Below, piece after piece: positions 10,494 through 21,055 of a stretch of DNA of 64,000 nucleotides (the first letter of the stretch is position 1; each line of letters opens with the position of its first letter). The notes under the pieces are model-generated. The model ran no database searches and was not told where the DNA came from. It worked only from the letters and a program-made list of their open reading frames with translations. Position numbers and translations under genes: made by a program. Source of the DNA: Euclidia mi (taxonomy: Eukaryota > Arthropoda > Insecta > Lepidoptera > Erebidae); the NCBI GenBank assembly GCA_944739405.2, contig OX123185.2:7313840-7377839 (forward strand). The letters run 5' to 3'.

Positions 10494-11700
10494 TTGAAAG
10501 CTAAACGTAATATTTTATTTGAGCGTATTCAAAACATTTACGAGCGCTCAAAAACTGCCGCTACTTCCGATATTAATAGGGAATCATTTCTTAGTTATTG
10601 TATGACAGTAGATAGTATTCGAACAGATTTTCATAAGTTGTTAGACGATTATAACGTAAGATTGCTTTCTATTAATCCTGATGAACAGCCGAATTATCAG
10701 GCGTACACCTCATTCGAAGATCTTTATTGTATCATCGAGCGCATACAATCACAATTGGATGGTAAATATTCCGCGCAGCCCGTTTCTGCCAGACCGACGG
10801 TTCGAGCGCCGAGATTACCGCCAATTGTCCTTATGTCATTTGATGGCGATATACGAAATTGGCCGTTATTCTATGCGAGTTTTAAGTCTACAGTGCACGA
10901 TAATGGTTCTCTGACAGATGCTGACAGGTTGTGCTATTTAATAGGTAAGCTGTCACCGAAGGCCCAGTCTGTATTTGCAGGTATCACAACCAGTGCTGAG
11001 AACTATCAGGTCATATTCCAGTCACTATTTGATAGGTATCAAGATACTCGTGTTCTAGCGTCTACTTACTTTGATCAAGCTTTAAATCTTAAATTGTCCG
11101 GTGTCGCGTCTGTTTCGAATTTCCAGCTGTTTATAGACAACTTTGTTACCGCAGTTAGTTCCCTTAAAAACTTAAAATTAAAAGATCTTTCCGACTTTAT
11201 GTTTCTTCAACTCGCTTTAAAAAAGTTGACACTGAAACAATTCGTGCTTTCGAAATGACTGAACGTAATCATAAAATACCTACACTAGATAGTTTTATTT
11301 CTTTTATCAAAGATCAGTGTCAAATATTTTATAATACGCAGCCTAGTTCATCTAGCTCGTCTAATAATAATAATAGCAAACATAAGTCGAATAAATCGCA
11401 AAATAGCAAAATAATTCGGTCCCTAATCCGCAATCTTACGTAGCATGCTCGGAATCTAATAATAATAATTCACAGAAGTGTCTGTGCAGTAATATAGTAC
11501 ACGACCATTTCTATAAATATCCCGCTTTTAATAATATAAATCCGACTGCTCGTTTCAAATGTGTAAAAGAAAACAAAGCTTGCGTTAATTGTTTAAGTAT
11601 AAAACATAAAACGAGTGATTGTTCTAGTAAGACGTAGTGTCGTTCATGTAATCAACGACATCACTCATTATTACATTTTGATAAAAGTTATCCGTTGTCG
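10494..11700 (+). pseudogene. BEL-1 gag
   Basis: The first open part (10494-11258) holds the BEL gag core, with FDGDIRNWPLFYASFKSTVH followed by DADRLCYLIGKLSPKAQSVF, the typical capsid-like region. A one-base loss in the A run near 11220 shifts the frame. The next frame (TERNHKIPTLDSFISFIKDQ) continues to a stop at about 11443. Zinc knuckles follow at about 11550-11690 (CVNCLSIKHKTSDC and CRSCNQRHHSLLHF) with a TAG at 11635-11637 between them. Gag would form the particle that packages element RNA. The N terminus is also out of phase with the nearest ATG. Confidence 0.8.
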
Positions 11701-12770
11701 GGCCAATCCGGTAACCTTGACCCAATTTCTAGCTCGCCCACGTCGCAGGTGCAGGCCGCCACGGTGGCTTCCCCCTCCGCGTCTCAGTGCGAAGTATCGT
11801 TGTGTACGACGTCCATTGCGCTGACGACGCACACACGCGGACAACACGTTTCAAATGCCTCAGACCGTGGGATAACTTAAAAAATACTAACTTAGTAGTC
11901 AAGGGGATCGGGGGGTCAGAAAAACCTTGCAAGGGTTCCGTAGATATTAAAATACATTCGCGTTTTGATAGGAATATTAATTTTAACATTTCTTCGCTAA
12001 TTGTGGAGCGTATTACGGACACATTGCCGAACGCTAATGTGGACGTATCGCTACTCACACATCTCGAGACATTGCCGCTAGCAGACGCGGAATTTGCGAA
12101 TCCGGCAGACATTGATGTTTTGATCGGAGCTTCAATATTTCCGCACTTGTTACTACCTATAGTTGTACGTAGTGAGCAACATAATTTACCGCCCGCTATT
12201 GAGACGGTATTTGGGTATGTGACTATGGGTACCGTACCTACGTTACATACTTCTCATTATATTACGTCTTGTTGTTGTTCTGTTCTTCAAGAAAATAATA
12301 TTGATTCTCTTCTCAAGCGATTTTGGGAGCTGGAAGAGATTACCGCACCGCCCTCGATGAGCCGTAAGGATCTCGAGTGTGAAGAACATTTCCGCGCTAC
12401 CACTGTTTGTGACGACAGTGGCAGATACGTTGTGGCGTTGCCATTCTATGGTTACCCTTATTCGTTAAGCGACTCGTACGCTGCTGCGCTTAGACGTTGC
12501 CATTGTTTAGAACGTAAACTTGATAATGACGTCATTCGTGACTACATATATAAAGGTATTTTGAGTGTAGTTGTAAACAACGAGGGCAACTCTCTTCCCT
12601 CATATTATATCCCGCATCACGGCGTAGTTCACGAAGATAAAACCTCTACTAAACTTCGTGTGGTTTTAGATGCTAGTTGTAGGACTACATCGGGTCAGTC
12701 GATTAATGACATTTTGCATGCCGGCCCTAATCTACAGGTTGATTTGGGTATTTCTACGATTTAGTGCAAT
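11700..12770 (+). pseudogene. BEL-1 pol, part 1: protease remnant and N-terminal reverse transcriptase
   Basis: The frame 11787-12764 begins in the protease domain. It has VVYDVHC at the first strand, then jumps from RTTRFKC to LRPWDNLK, so the expected D-S/T-G active-site loop is missing. The later protease strand (LVVKGIGG) and the DVLIGASIFPHLL region are present. The connection and N-terminal reverse transcriptase follow, with SYYIPHHGVVHEDKTSTKLR and VVLDASC. The frame ends at LQVDLGISTI, where the sequence loses similarity because a DNA transposon has inserted. The domain resumes at about 17867. Confidence 0.8.
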
Positions 12771-13039
12771 TCTGAGAGAAATGTGAGAAAATTTTCAAAT
12801 CCTTGTTTTCAACTTTCACGAGAATTAGTATCAAGAACATAATCTATTTACGTAATTTATACAACATTATACGCATTACTTATGTAGATATTGACCGATA
12901 AAATTCTGGACTGCTGATGGTAATGAAAACAGTGGAGTTGGTAATGAAAATGGGGACTAAGGTAATGAAAAAAAATTCCTGGTAATGAAATTGGAGACTA
13001 AGTTAATGAAAAAAAATGGCTGGTAATGAAATAAGTCAT

Positions 13040-13090
13040 AACATAATAACATAGCTTCACGCCTTTTATCCCCAAAGGTGTAGGCAGAGG
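13040..13090 (-). repeat. SINE-D tail fragment
   Basis: ATCCCCAAAGGTGTAGGCAG, read on -, matches the terminal CTGCCTACCCCTTCGGGGAT of the SINE at 52260-52500. Only about 45 bases are present, next to the last GGTAATGAAA repeat. Confidence 0.5.
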
Positions 13091-13632
13091 TGTATTACAC
13101 ACCCAAAATTAGTATTAGATAAATAAATAAAAAGTGCTGGATTATTATAATTAGATGAAGTAAATAAAATCTCGTTAGTTTTACACAGAGTTTATTTTTT
13201 AAAACATAACAAAAAAATATTCAGTCTCCTATCGCAAATCAAATAAGTTTAGTTATTTAATCAGCCATGTCTTACTTAAGAAGCTACGAGTTGAATTAAA
13301 TATAAAATTATAATTATTTAATGTAACGTTATTATATAAATTATGAAACATAACTGCCCTGCTTAATAATATCTGCTTAATAACATACTTATTCAAAATC
13401 ACTAGAGTTATAGCAAGCTCTTGTTTCCTGTCGAAACATATTAAAAAACAGTAATAATTTCTTTTAATTGCAGTTATGTCATACCGCCAAGAATATCGTT
13501 TTAAAACAGGGCAGATAATCTCTATTATGAATACAAAATAAATATTTAACAAAAAACAGTCTCAAGCATGCTAAAAAAAACAACTTCTTAGTTCTATATT
13601 CCTAAAAATATTAATTCTTTGGGTTTGGTAAA

Positions 13633-16388
13633 TCAAAAAATATTTTCATCATCAGAGGAATCATCAAAAAATGAGGTAATGCGTGACTTTTTCTTTACAA
13701 TTCTGACTTCTTCACTTATTTTTCCTCCACTGCTACTATCATCTGAATGGTAAAAAAAATTTGTCTTCACTTTTCTATCCTTTTTGTGTATTTTTCTTAC
13801 ATTGTCACCTTCTGAAATATCATCGGGATTATTTTGTTCTTTATCTTGTTCTTTTAACGCGACTTTTCCAGAAACAAACTTTTGAAAATCATGTTGAAAA
13901 TTGGTATTATCTGTTTTCTTAATTTCATTGCCAATAAAAGAAGTGTTGGTCCAATGTACTTTTACGTCATATAGTATGGTGATTTTTTTATTATTTTGGA
14001 CTCTATTTGACGAATTTTTCATATTTTCTGGTGCTTTAGTGGTTAATCTATTCAAGAGTTGATTAGTAGGGGTAGGTGTTCGAGGATTTGTCACTTCTCG
14101 AAGGACTTCGTTCGTCGTGTTTTCATTTAAGAAATCTTGTAGATGTTCAGGATCGACATTTTCATAAAGACAAGGTAAGTTCATAAATCCAAGATGGTAG
14201 TTATGTGAACATATTTCACCGTTTTCACACAAGAAACAACTTAGTTTTCGGAAGGTTATTCGAAGCCTGTTAAATGACCAAAGCACTTGATGTACAGACA
14301 TCGTTCCACGAAATCCTTGAACCGACGAGGGAAATTTTCTGTCTTCAATATCTTGCTCTGAGACAGATAGAAGTTTGACATTCTTTACCTTGCCTTGAAT
14401 GAGCTCCCAAAAGTCGTTCATTGTGGCAATGTCATTACCAAATTGTACAATTTTATCTGCGGTTCTTTTCAGGGCAGCACCAACTCCATCTGGCGCTCCT
14501 TTGCCGTGTCCAGCCTCTAAATAGTTCCAGGTTATAAAGTTTAACTCTGGAAAATCCTGTTGCAGTTGACTAATAACGAAGAAAATGTAGCGATTCCTAT
14601 ATTGATTTGAAGGGCTGTCAGATACGAAATGTACTGTATCTATCAGAGGTGATATTTCTCTTACATAACCTAATAGTGGTATGAGATGTGCCCATGTAGC
14701 ACTTGCGTCATGTCTATTACATTTGTTGATACTGCAAACGCTGTATGACTTCATGATTCCAGTTTCTGGATCAATTAAATACGCAACCGCAGTATGCAAC
14801 GTTATTTGCAATCGACTGCCGCCGAAATGATAGCTTTGTATCTCCTCATTAAATTTGACAGAGTAATTTTCGGAAAAATCAATGTGTAGCATAACCTCCT
14901 TGGTAGTCATTGTCGCTTTCAGAGATTTAATGCTCTTGTACTGGACAACGATGTTAGTGCAATGTTTAAAGTATGATTTTAGAGAATCTTCCAATTTTTT
15001 GATAACGTTTCGTGGGTAATCTTGTAATCGAGTTTTTACGGTAACCATTTTTGTTTTATCTTGTCCTTTCACATTGTAGGTTTCTTTTTTTGCGCACCAC
15101 TGACAATAGTTTATTTTCTCTTCTGTTCAATTTAAGCATTCTTCAATGTGTATATCACAGCACAAGCTTTCCAATATAGCAGTTCCATTTGCCTCTTTAG
15201 TGATTTTTTTCTTGTTAAGACTTTTGACTAACAAATCAAAATTTACATGTATTTTACAGGCACATGTATTACGATCAGATTCTTTTGGGTAGAGTACCCA
15301 AAATGGTCGATATTTACAGAACGTAGAATATCCAATATTACTGTTTTGAACGTGCATAAACTTTTTATGGAGGTTGGTTAATGTGTCCGATAAATATCGT
15401 TTTTGTTTTTTTTGTCCATTACGTGTGATAAATTCTTTTTTATCAGGCGAAATCTTAGTATTGCAGTCATCTTCGAAAAAATCTTCTACGTCTTGTTTGA
15501 TTTTACTCTCTGTATCCATGTTTAATTCATTGCTGTGACATATTTTATTTTTATCTCGCACTGTAAATTTCGACGCTTTACCTAAAACCTTGTGCTTCTT
15601 GAATCGGTCTTTGTCCCTCATGTAGTCATGAGGGACAAAGACCGATTCAAGAAGCACGAGAGTTTAGCGATATAGTTATCGCTAAACTCTCGTTTTTCTT
15701 TCTTTCTTAAAACTTTGAATCCATCTCTTAAATTGTTCGATATGATTTCTCCAAATAATATTTTTTTCTTCACTTCTTCTCGTTTATCTTCGTCTATTGA
15801 TTTTATCAAATTATCCACTTTCTCGACTGTTGATGGTTTTGCTTGTATTCTTCGGTGCTTATTTATTTTCCTTATCAACATTTTACTCATTGCATCCTTT
15901 TCTTTAATAACTTTTTCCTTTTCCTGTTTCAGTTTCCCAATCTCTTTCTTGTAACTATAACGAAGTCTTCTTATTAACTTTTCCTTTTTTTGACACCGTT
16001 GGCAGTTTATGTTAGACACCTCTACTGATTGGTGTGATTGCCCTTCTAATGGGTCTTGTTCAGCTACATTTTCTTCTCTATCACTTGTTGGAGGTGAATT
16101 ATCAATCAGCATCTGTTGTATTACCCTTTCCTTTTTCTTTTTCTCTAAATAACGCTTACTATTTTCGTTCCATTTTTTTCTTTGAAGTCTCTTTTCTCTT
16201 GGTGTCATTTTAGCAGCAGATTTTATTTTATTTTGTTCTTTTCGTTTCAAGTATCTTTGTCTCTCTTTTTCCTTCTGAATTGCATATTTCTCGGGATCGT
16301 TTTTAATTTCCTCGTATTTTTTCCTTTTATGGAGCCTTGCTTGAGCAAGCTTTTCTTCGCGAGTTTTTTTAGTTTTCGTTTTAGCCAT
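13633..16388 (-). pseudogene. DDE-like transposase gene of unnamed family, recently broken
   Basis: Three frames form one ancestral gene. The N-terminal part (16388 to about 15680) is a highly charged coiled coil with a CQRCQKKEK motif. The middle part (15657-15127) is basic. The C-terminal part (15072-13633) holds the likely catalytic core: HIDFSENY (D65 of that frame), FVSDSPSNQYRN (D152) and NYLEAGHGKGAPDGVG (E186), spaced like a D-D-E triad. A cysteine cluster (SLCCDIHIEEC, then CQWC) spans the single in-frame TGA at 15127-15129 that separates the last two parts. The first two parts are thrown out of frame by a 50-base insertion at 15623-15672; without it the frame is continuous. The D-F-S-E-N...GHGKGAPDG pattern is one I associate with multicopy insect proteins, but I cannot name the superfamily. 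Confidence 0.7.
15592..15693. repeat. Tandem pair of perfect palindromes with TAGT loops
   Basis: Palindrome 1 has 31-base arms (15592-15622 and 15627-15657) around TAGT (15623-15626). Palindrome 2 has 17-base arms (15656-15672 and 15677-15693) around another TAGT (15673-15676). Read in order, this is left flank, TAGT, inverted left flank, inverted right flank, TAGT, right flank. Removing one 50-base unit (15623-15672) leaves the left flank, one TAGT and the right flank, and restores the transposase frame. Confidence 0.9.
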
Positions 16389-17866
16389 ACTCGTTTCCTG
16401 AAAACGATGATATTTGTTACAAACCCTATTATGAAATCTTATATTAAGGTGATAATACTAACTAGCACCGCCAATTGATTTATTTGTATAACTTCTAAAT
16501 TAGACCATTTTATAAAAACTGAACAGAAAATATCTTATAAGTTACCCTGTCCACCACGTTTTATTTTGTCTTTTAGTTTGAGATACTTACCATTTTTAAC
16601 AAAAGTGGCCATTATTAGCAAAAGCGATACTTAAACTAAAATACAAAATGAAGCGTCGTGGAGAGACATTAAATATTTAAAAATAAGTGTTACTTGAGGC
16701 ATTGTCTGTTCAGTTTTTTTTACTTGTTACAATTCGCTCTTCAAGCTGTCGCGTCAAGGCTTTGAATTTTTAAAATTAACACTTTTATTTTAAAGTGGTC
16801 TTATTGTTCCTTCCACTTTCAAGATTTATATAGCCTATGTCACTACCACAATTTTGAAAAGTTCAACGACACCGTCCAGCCGTCTAGGTTTTAGGGCGTG
16901 CCAAAGAAATGGACACATACATACATATAAACACACGAAACACACAAAACCGAAAAACATAACCCTTCTTCTTAAAAAACATTTTAAAAAACATATTAAT
17001 AGGGTTGGATATAATATCATATAGAATAATATAAAAAATTCATTACCTTCATTTTAGTCTCATTACCCTCACCTTCAAAACTGAAGGTAATCGATGGTAA
17101 TGAAAGTGAGGGTAATGAATTTTTCAAACTTTTTTTTATTTTACTCTGCAATTAATCGATTACGGTACATAATGATAATAATAAACATGAACGTACTTTA
17201 TAACAAATGTCTTTAGACCAAAAGTATGAAAAAACCACAACTACTTACGTCAAAAATCCGCTGAATGTAATGAAACTGAAATTGGTTGAAGCGCGTAGTT
17301 GTCGAACTTTTTTAACTATCGCGAAAAAAATGCCGTGCGTCCTGCCCCGTTCGTTGTTGCTGGCCGACTGGCCGGCAAGTGCGGAGGCGCGAAGGGGTGC
17401 TCGATAGGTACGATGCAATATACAGCACGATGTTTTCTATTTCAAGATAGGCTGAAGGTAATGTAATATTTTTTACGACAAATTGTTTTTATCACAATGT
17501 ATTAAAATAATAACAATATTATAACTTGCAAAATCATAATTAATTTCCTTATGATGTACTTCAGGTTCCTTAAGTAACAATACGCAGCATAAACCTCTAC
17601 GTATAATTAAATAAATATGATTTTCTTACTCGTCGCAACAAAGACACTGAAGGTAATGAAATTTAAGCAACTAAACTATTAATTTAAGTCATTAATTCGT
17701 CATGATTAATCTTAATTCTTCTTGGCATTAAAAGTTAGGCTACTCAATTATAGATAAAAAACATTTGTGGGCTTTTAGGATGTTTAGATTCGCCAAAAAA
17801 ATCACGGACATGTGATTTGCACAAAATCAGAGAAGTACCCATTTATTTAACATCATAATAAAGTTT
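16389..17866. other. Upstream and subterminal part of the DDE transposon
   Basis: Uncoded DNA 5' of the transposase gene. It has GGTAATGAAA-core repeats, including facing copies around 17060-17115 (CATTACCCTCACC and GTGAGGGTAATGAA) that can pair. A GC-rich patch at 17320-17405 stands out from the AT-rich surroundings and could be the transposase promoter region, but no promoter motif is certain. Confidence 0.45.
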
Positions 17867-19793
17867 CGTCTTTTCCAAATCGCTCCGTCAGCTGATTGCA
17901 GCCAAATGTTCCTCAATATCGACGTTTGCGAATCTGACCGTAGATTTCAATGGATTTTTTATCGTTTTAACAATAAGGAACCTTTATCCGTGTATCAGTT
18001 CAATCGTGTTTGTTTTTGGACTCAAGTGTAGCCCATATCACGCGTTACGAGTTGTTCCCCAGTTGATCGCTGATAAAGGCGATCACTTTCCCGCCGCAGC
18101 AGCTGTTGCTACTTTCGCTTTGAATATGGATGACATTGCCTGTAGTGTCATATCCGTTCCGCTAGCAATTTCGCTTTGTGAAAAGCTTATTCAGCTTTTC
18201 AAGCGAGGCCAGTTTGATCTTGTCAAATGGACAAGCAACTCTAAGGAGGTTCTCGCACGCATACCTGATTCTTATAAAGCTTCTCCAGACATTAAGTTTG
18301 AGAAGTCTGTACCGCACAAAGTTCTCGGTTTACGCTGGGACAAATCCTGCGATAGTTTTCGGTTTGACGTCTCACCGCCAGATGATAAGTGCACCAAACG
18401 CACTATGCTGTCCACAGTGGCTCGACTATGGGACATAATGGGTTTTGTCGCTCCCACGATTTTGTTCGCCAAGCTCTTGATCAAAGAACTTTGGTTATCA
18501 AAGTGTGAGTGGGATGAAACACCCCCTGACCATATTGTCGCCGCTTGGAGCCAGTTTTGTATTGAGCTTACCGCGCTCAATCAAATTACTATTCCGCGTA
18601 ATCTTGGGTTAGTAGATGGATGTACCATCAACTTAATAGGTTTCGCTGACGCCAGCGAGCGTACTTACGCCCGAGTCGTATATCTGCAAGTCCGCATTGG
18701 TTCTAATTACTCGGTGCAGTTAGTTTGTGCCAAGTCAAAGGTCTCGCCTATTAAAACCATTTCGGTTGCGAGACTGGAGTTGTGCGCGGTCCTTCTGTTG
18801 TTTCAATTGCTCCGCAAGGTTCAAGACACAGTCTTGCCCCACTACCCCATCAATAAAATGTACGCGTTTTCTGACTCCAAAATAGTGCTCGCTTGGATTT
18901 ATTCTTCTCCTCACCGCTGGCAGACTTTTGTCGCCAACCGCGTTAGTAAGTTAATTGAACTTGTTCCTGATACTTGTTTCAATCACGTCGCGGGTATTGA
19001 GAACCCCGATGATTGCCTGTCTCGTGTATTACTCCACTTAATCTTCCGCAGCATCCATTGTGGCATCGTGGACCTTCTTGGATTTCCCATGATCCGTCAG
19101 AGTGGCCCATGCAACCCTTTGACCACAGTGCAGAGGACGAGGATGTACCCGAACAGAAGACTGTTTCTCATCCCGTGATTGTTGAGGTTGCTGAATCTCC
19201 GATCTATGCACTCGCACTACGCATGTCATCGTGGTCTGAGTTACTCTGCGCCATCGTTAATGTCTGTAGGTTTCTTAGGCACCTATCTAATGGGACTTTT
19301 GTTTCAAGTACTGACCTTGAATTTGCAGAATATAAGTTACTACGAGCTGTACAGGCTGTTCATTTTAGTAACGACATTCAAAATTTGAAAAATAATTTAC
19401 CCTGTTCTCCCGCTATTCTTAGGCTCAAGCCGTTTCTCGATGAGCGCGGCGTCATACGCGTTGGTGGTCGTCTGTCAAATTCGGATGAATCTTATAACTA
19501 CAAGCATCCTTGCATTCTACCGCGTCATGATCATGTTGTCAACCTTCTTGTTGACTTTTATCACAAGAAGCATCTCCATGCTGGTCTAGAGTTGCTTATG
19601 TCCTTACTTAGGCATAAATATTGGGTTTTAGCTGCTCGACGAATTATTCGTCATAGAATACATAAATGTAACGTCTGTTTCAAATTTCGTCCGCGTCCAA
19701 TTTTCCCTCCCATGGCAGATCTTCCTAGCCGGCGCGTCAATCAGGTTGATAAAGCGTTTACAGATACCGGTTGTGATTACGCAGGACCACTGT
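17867..19793 (+). pseudogene. BEL-1 pol, part 2: reverse transcriptase, RNase H and integrase head
   Basis: The reverse transcriptase resumes at MFLNIDVCESDRRFQWIF (about 17905) and runs through FGLKCSPYHALRVV and a variant catalytic box NMDDIACSV. RNase H follows (GFADASERTYARVVYLQ, then ARLELCAVLL and FSDSKIVLAW). A frameshift at about 19023, after NPDDCLSRVLL, moves the frame to 19013-19957. The integrase zinc-binding head is present (HKKHLHAG, then CNVCFKFRPRP), and the core begins with DTGCDYAGPLS. BEL sequence stops there, at about 19793, so the integrase D-D-E core is lost and the element cannot integrate. Confidence 0.85.
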
Positions 19794-19957
19794 CAATACC
19801 AAGCCGTAAAAGGAAAGTAAATGAAACTGTGCCTCGTGAACAACAGCAAATAATAAGTATTGAAGCCTTATCACCTCACACACTGCCCTTAACATTCGAT
19901 GAGAATAAAGAAAACCTGCCGGGTTGTAGCAGACAGCTAACTTTTGATGAGCTGTAA
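19794..19957 (+). pseudogene. Inverted copy of the YqaJ-like gene 3' end, fused in frame to BEL-1 pol
   Basis: The open frame 19013-19957 starts as BEL-1 RNase H/integrase, crosses the palindrome border at 19794 without a stop, and ends with the C terminus of the YqaJ-like protein (PSRKRKVNET to RQLTFDEL). The basic PSRKRK stretch resembles a nuclear localisation signal, but that is only a guess. The fusion is an accident of the rearrangement. The same tail occurs in its native setting on - at 25945-26108. Confidence 0.8.
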
Positions 19958-20934
19958 ACTCTGTATTTCGTTAGTAAATTATAAATGAATATAAATAAAT
20001 ATCTTTTAATATTTATTTTCTTTGAAACAACACATATTTGAAGCGAAAGAAATTTTTTATATTTTTCCATACAAACATGTATGACGAGAGCTAACGAAAA
20101 AGCAGTAACTCAAATTCTAATTCTATACTTTTCTAAGTGACATAGCAGTATCTCATGAATAAGGTATATTCACATATATTTTTGATGTTTCATCTATTTT
20201 GAAAAATAATAATGGGTTGGGTTTCGAAACGAGTCGCCTGAATTTGAGGGTATTGGTAGTGTAGGGGGCTTAAGGTATTTCGTTTTAATCCCCTAAAAGT
20301 AATTTTGGCTGCCGGAGTTGCGTCTAAATATTTTTAAACAATTTCTAAAATTTCATAAATACTTCGGCAATTATGCAAAACGGAACATAGTTTTTATACT
20401 TTAGTACAGTTTTACAAATGTAATTTTTAGGTTTTATGTGAAAAACGTGAAACGAAACGCAAAACTGCCATCTTGGAATGATCATATTGACAGCTAATGT
20501 CAAATTTGTGCGTCATTGCATTCGAGTGCCTTGGGTTGGGTGCGACTGTAATAAGTAAATAAATAGGTTATGTTAGGTTCTCTTTTGACCCTTAATCCGA
20601 AAATAGGAGCCCTTCGCAGGGCTCCGACAACCTTAGTTTATTAAACTAGTGTGATGAATGTGGAAGTTGGCAGTGCCATACACACCGATGTTTGGATATT
20701 TTTTTTTCAGAGGAAACCAAGTATTTCCGGCAAGTGAAAATGGTGAGGGAGGTTTCAAGACCTCCCCTGCTCCCTCTCCAATCACTCACAACCCCTAAAA
20801 ACGGCGACGTATTTCGAAACCTTTGCCATAATAATTATACCTATAATAACAATAAACATCCATAAATAAATAAAAGAAATCAACTTTTACTAAACTTCAA
20901 TTATCTCGTAACTCGCTTTAGTTGAGATACGGCT

Positions 20935-21055
20935 TTTGCGCTTAGTAGAGCAGTATTGTGTTTTTTAGGGTACCGTAGCCAAAAATTGTAAAAACGGAAC
21001 CCTTATAGATTCGCAATGTCTGTCTGTCTGTCCGCCCGTATGTCACAGCCAATTT
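20935..21055 (+). repeat. GGGTACCGTAGCC lepidopteran repeat (left arm)
   Basis: TTTTTTAGGGTACCGTAGCC, AAAACGGAACCCTTATAGAT and a CTGTCTGTCTGTCCGCC run form a repeat well known in lepidopteran DNA. The mirror copy is at 24847-24967. A related but different repeat with TACGGAACCC ends lies at 61258-61920. Confidence 0.6.

Larger units (their letters stand above)
12771..17866 (-). mobile_element. DNA transposon with DDE-like transposase, inserted in BEL-1
   Basis: About 5.1 kb separates two halves of one BEL reverse transcriptase domain. The insert carries a transposase-like gene on - (13633-16388). On both sides of that gene lie short subterminal repeats with the core GGTAATGAAA: six near 12917-13030 on the left, and several in both orientations at 17039-17115 plus one near 17650 on the right. 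Such arrays are typical transposase-binding regions. I could not find a clean terminal inverted repeat or target duplication, so the outer ends are estimated from where BEL similarity stops. The superfamily is not identified. Confidence 0.7.
9560..19793 (+). mobile_element. BEL-1: broken BEL/Pao LTR retrotransposon
   Basis: The order gag, zinc knuckles, protease remnant, reverse transcriptase, RNase H and integrase head is that of BEL/Pao. The element is dead in several ways. It has frameshifts in gag (about 11220) and pol (about 19023), a stop in the zinc-knuckle region (about 11635) and a protease lacking its active site. A DNA transposon sits in the reverse transcriptase (about 12771-17866), and the element stops at 19793 where the large palindrome begins, just after the start of the integrase core. 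The left border is approximate. It differs strongly from BEL-2 (44631-51389), so the two are separate families. Confidence 0.85.
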
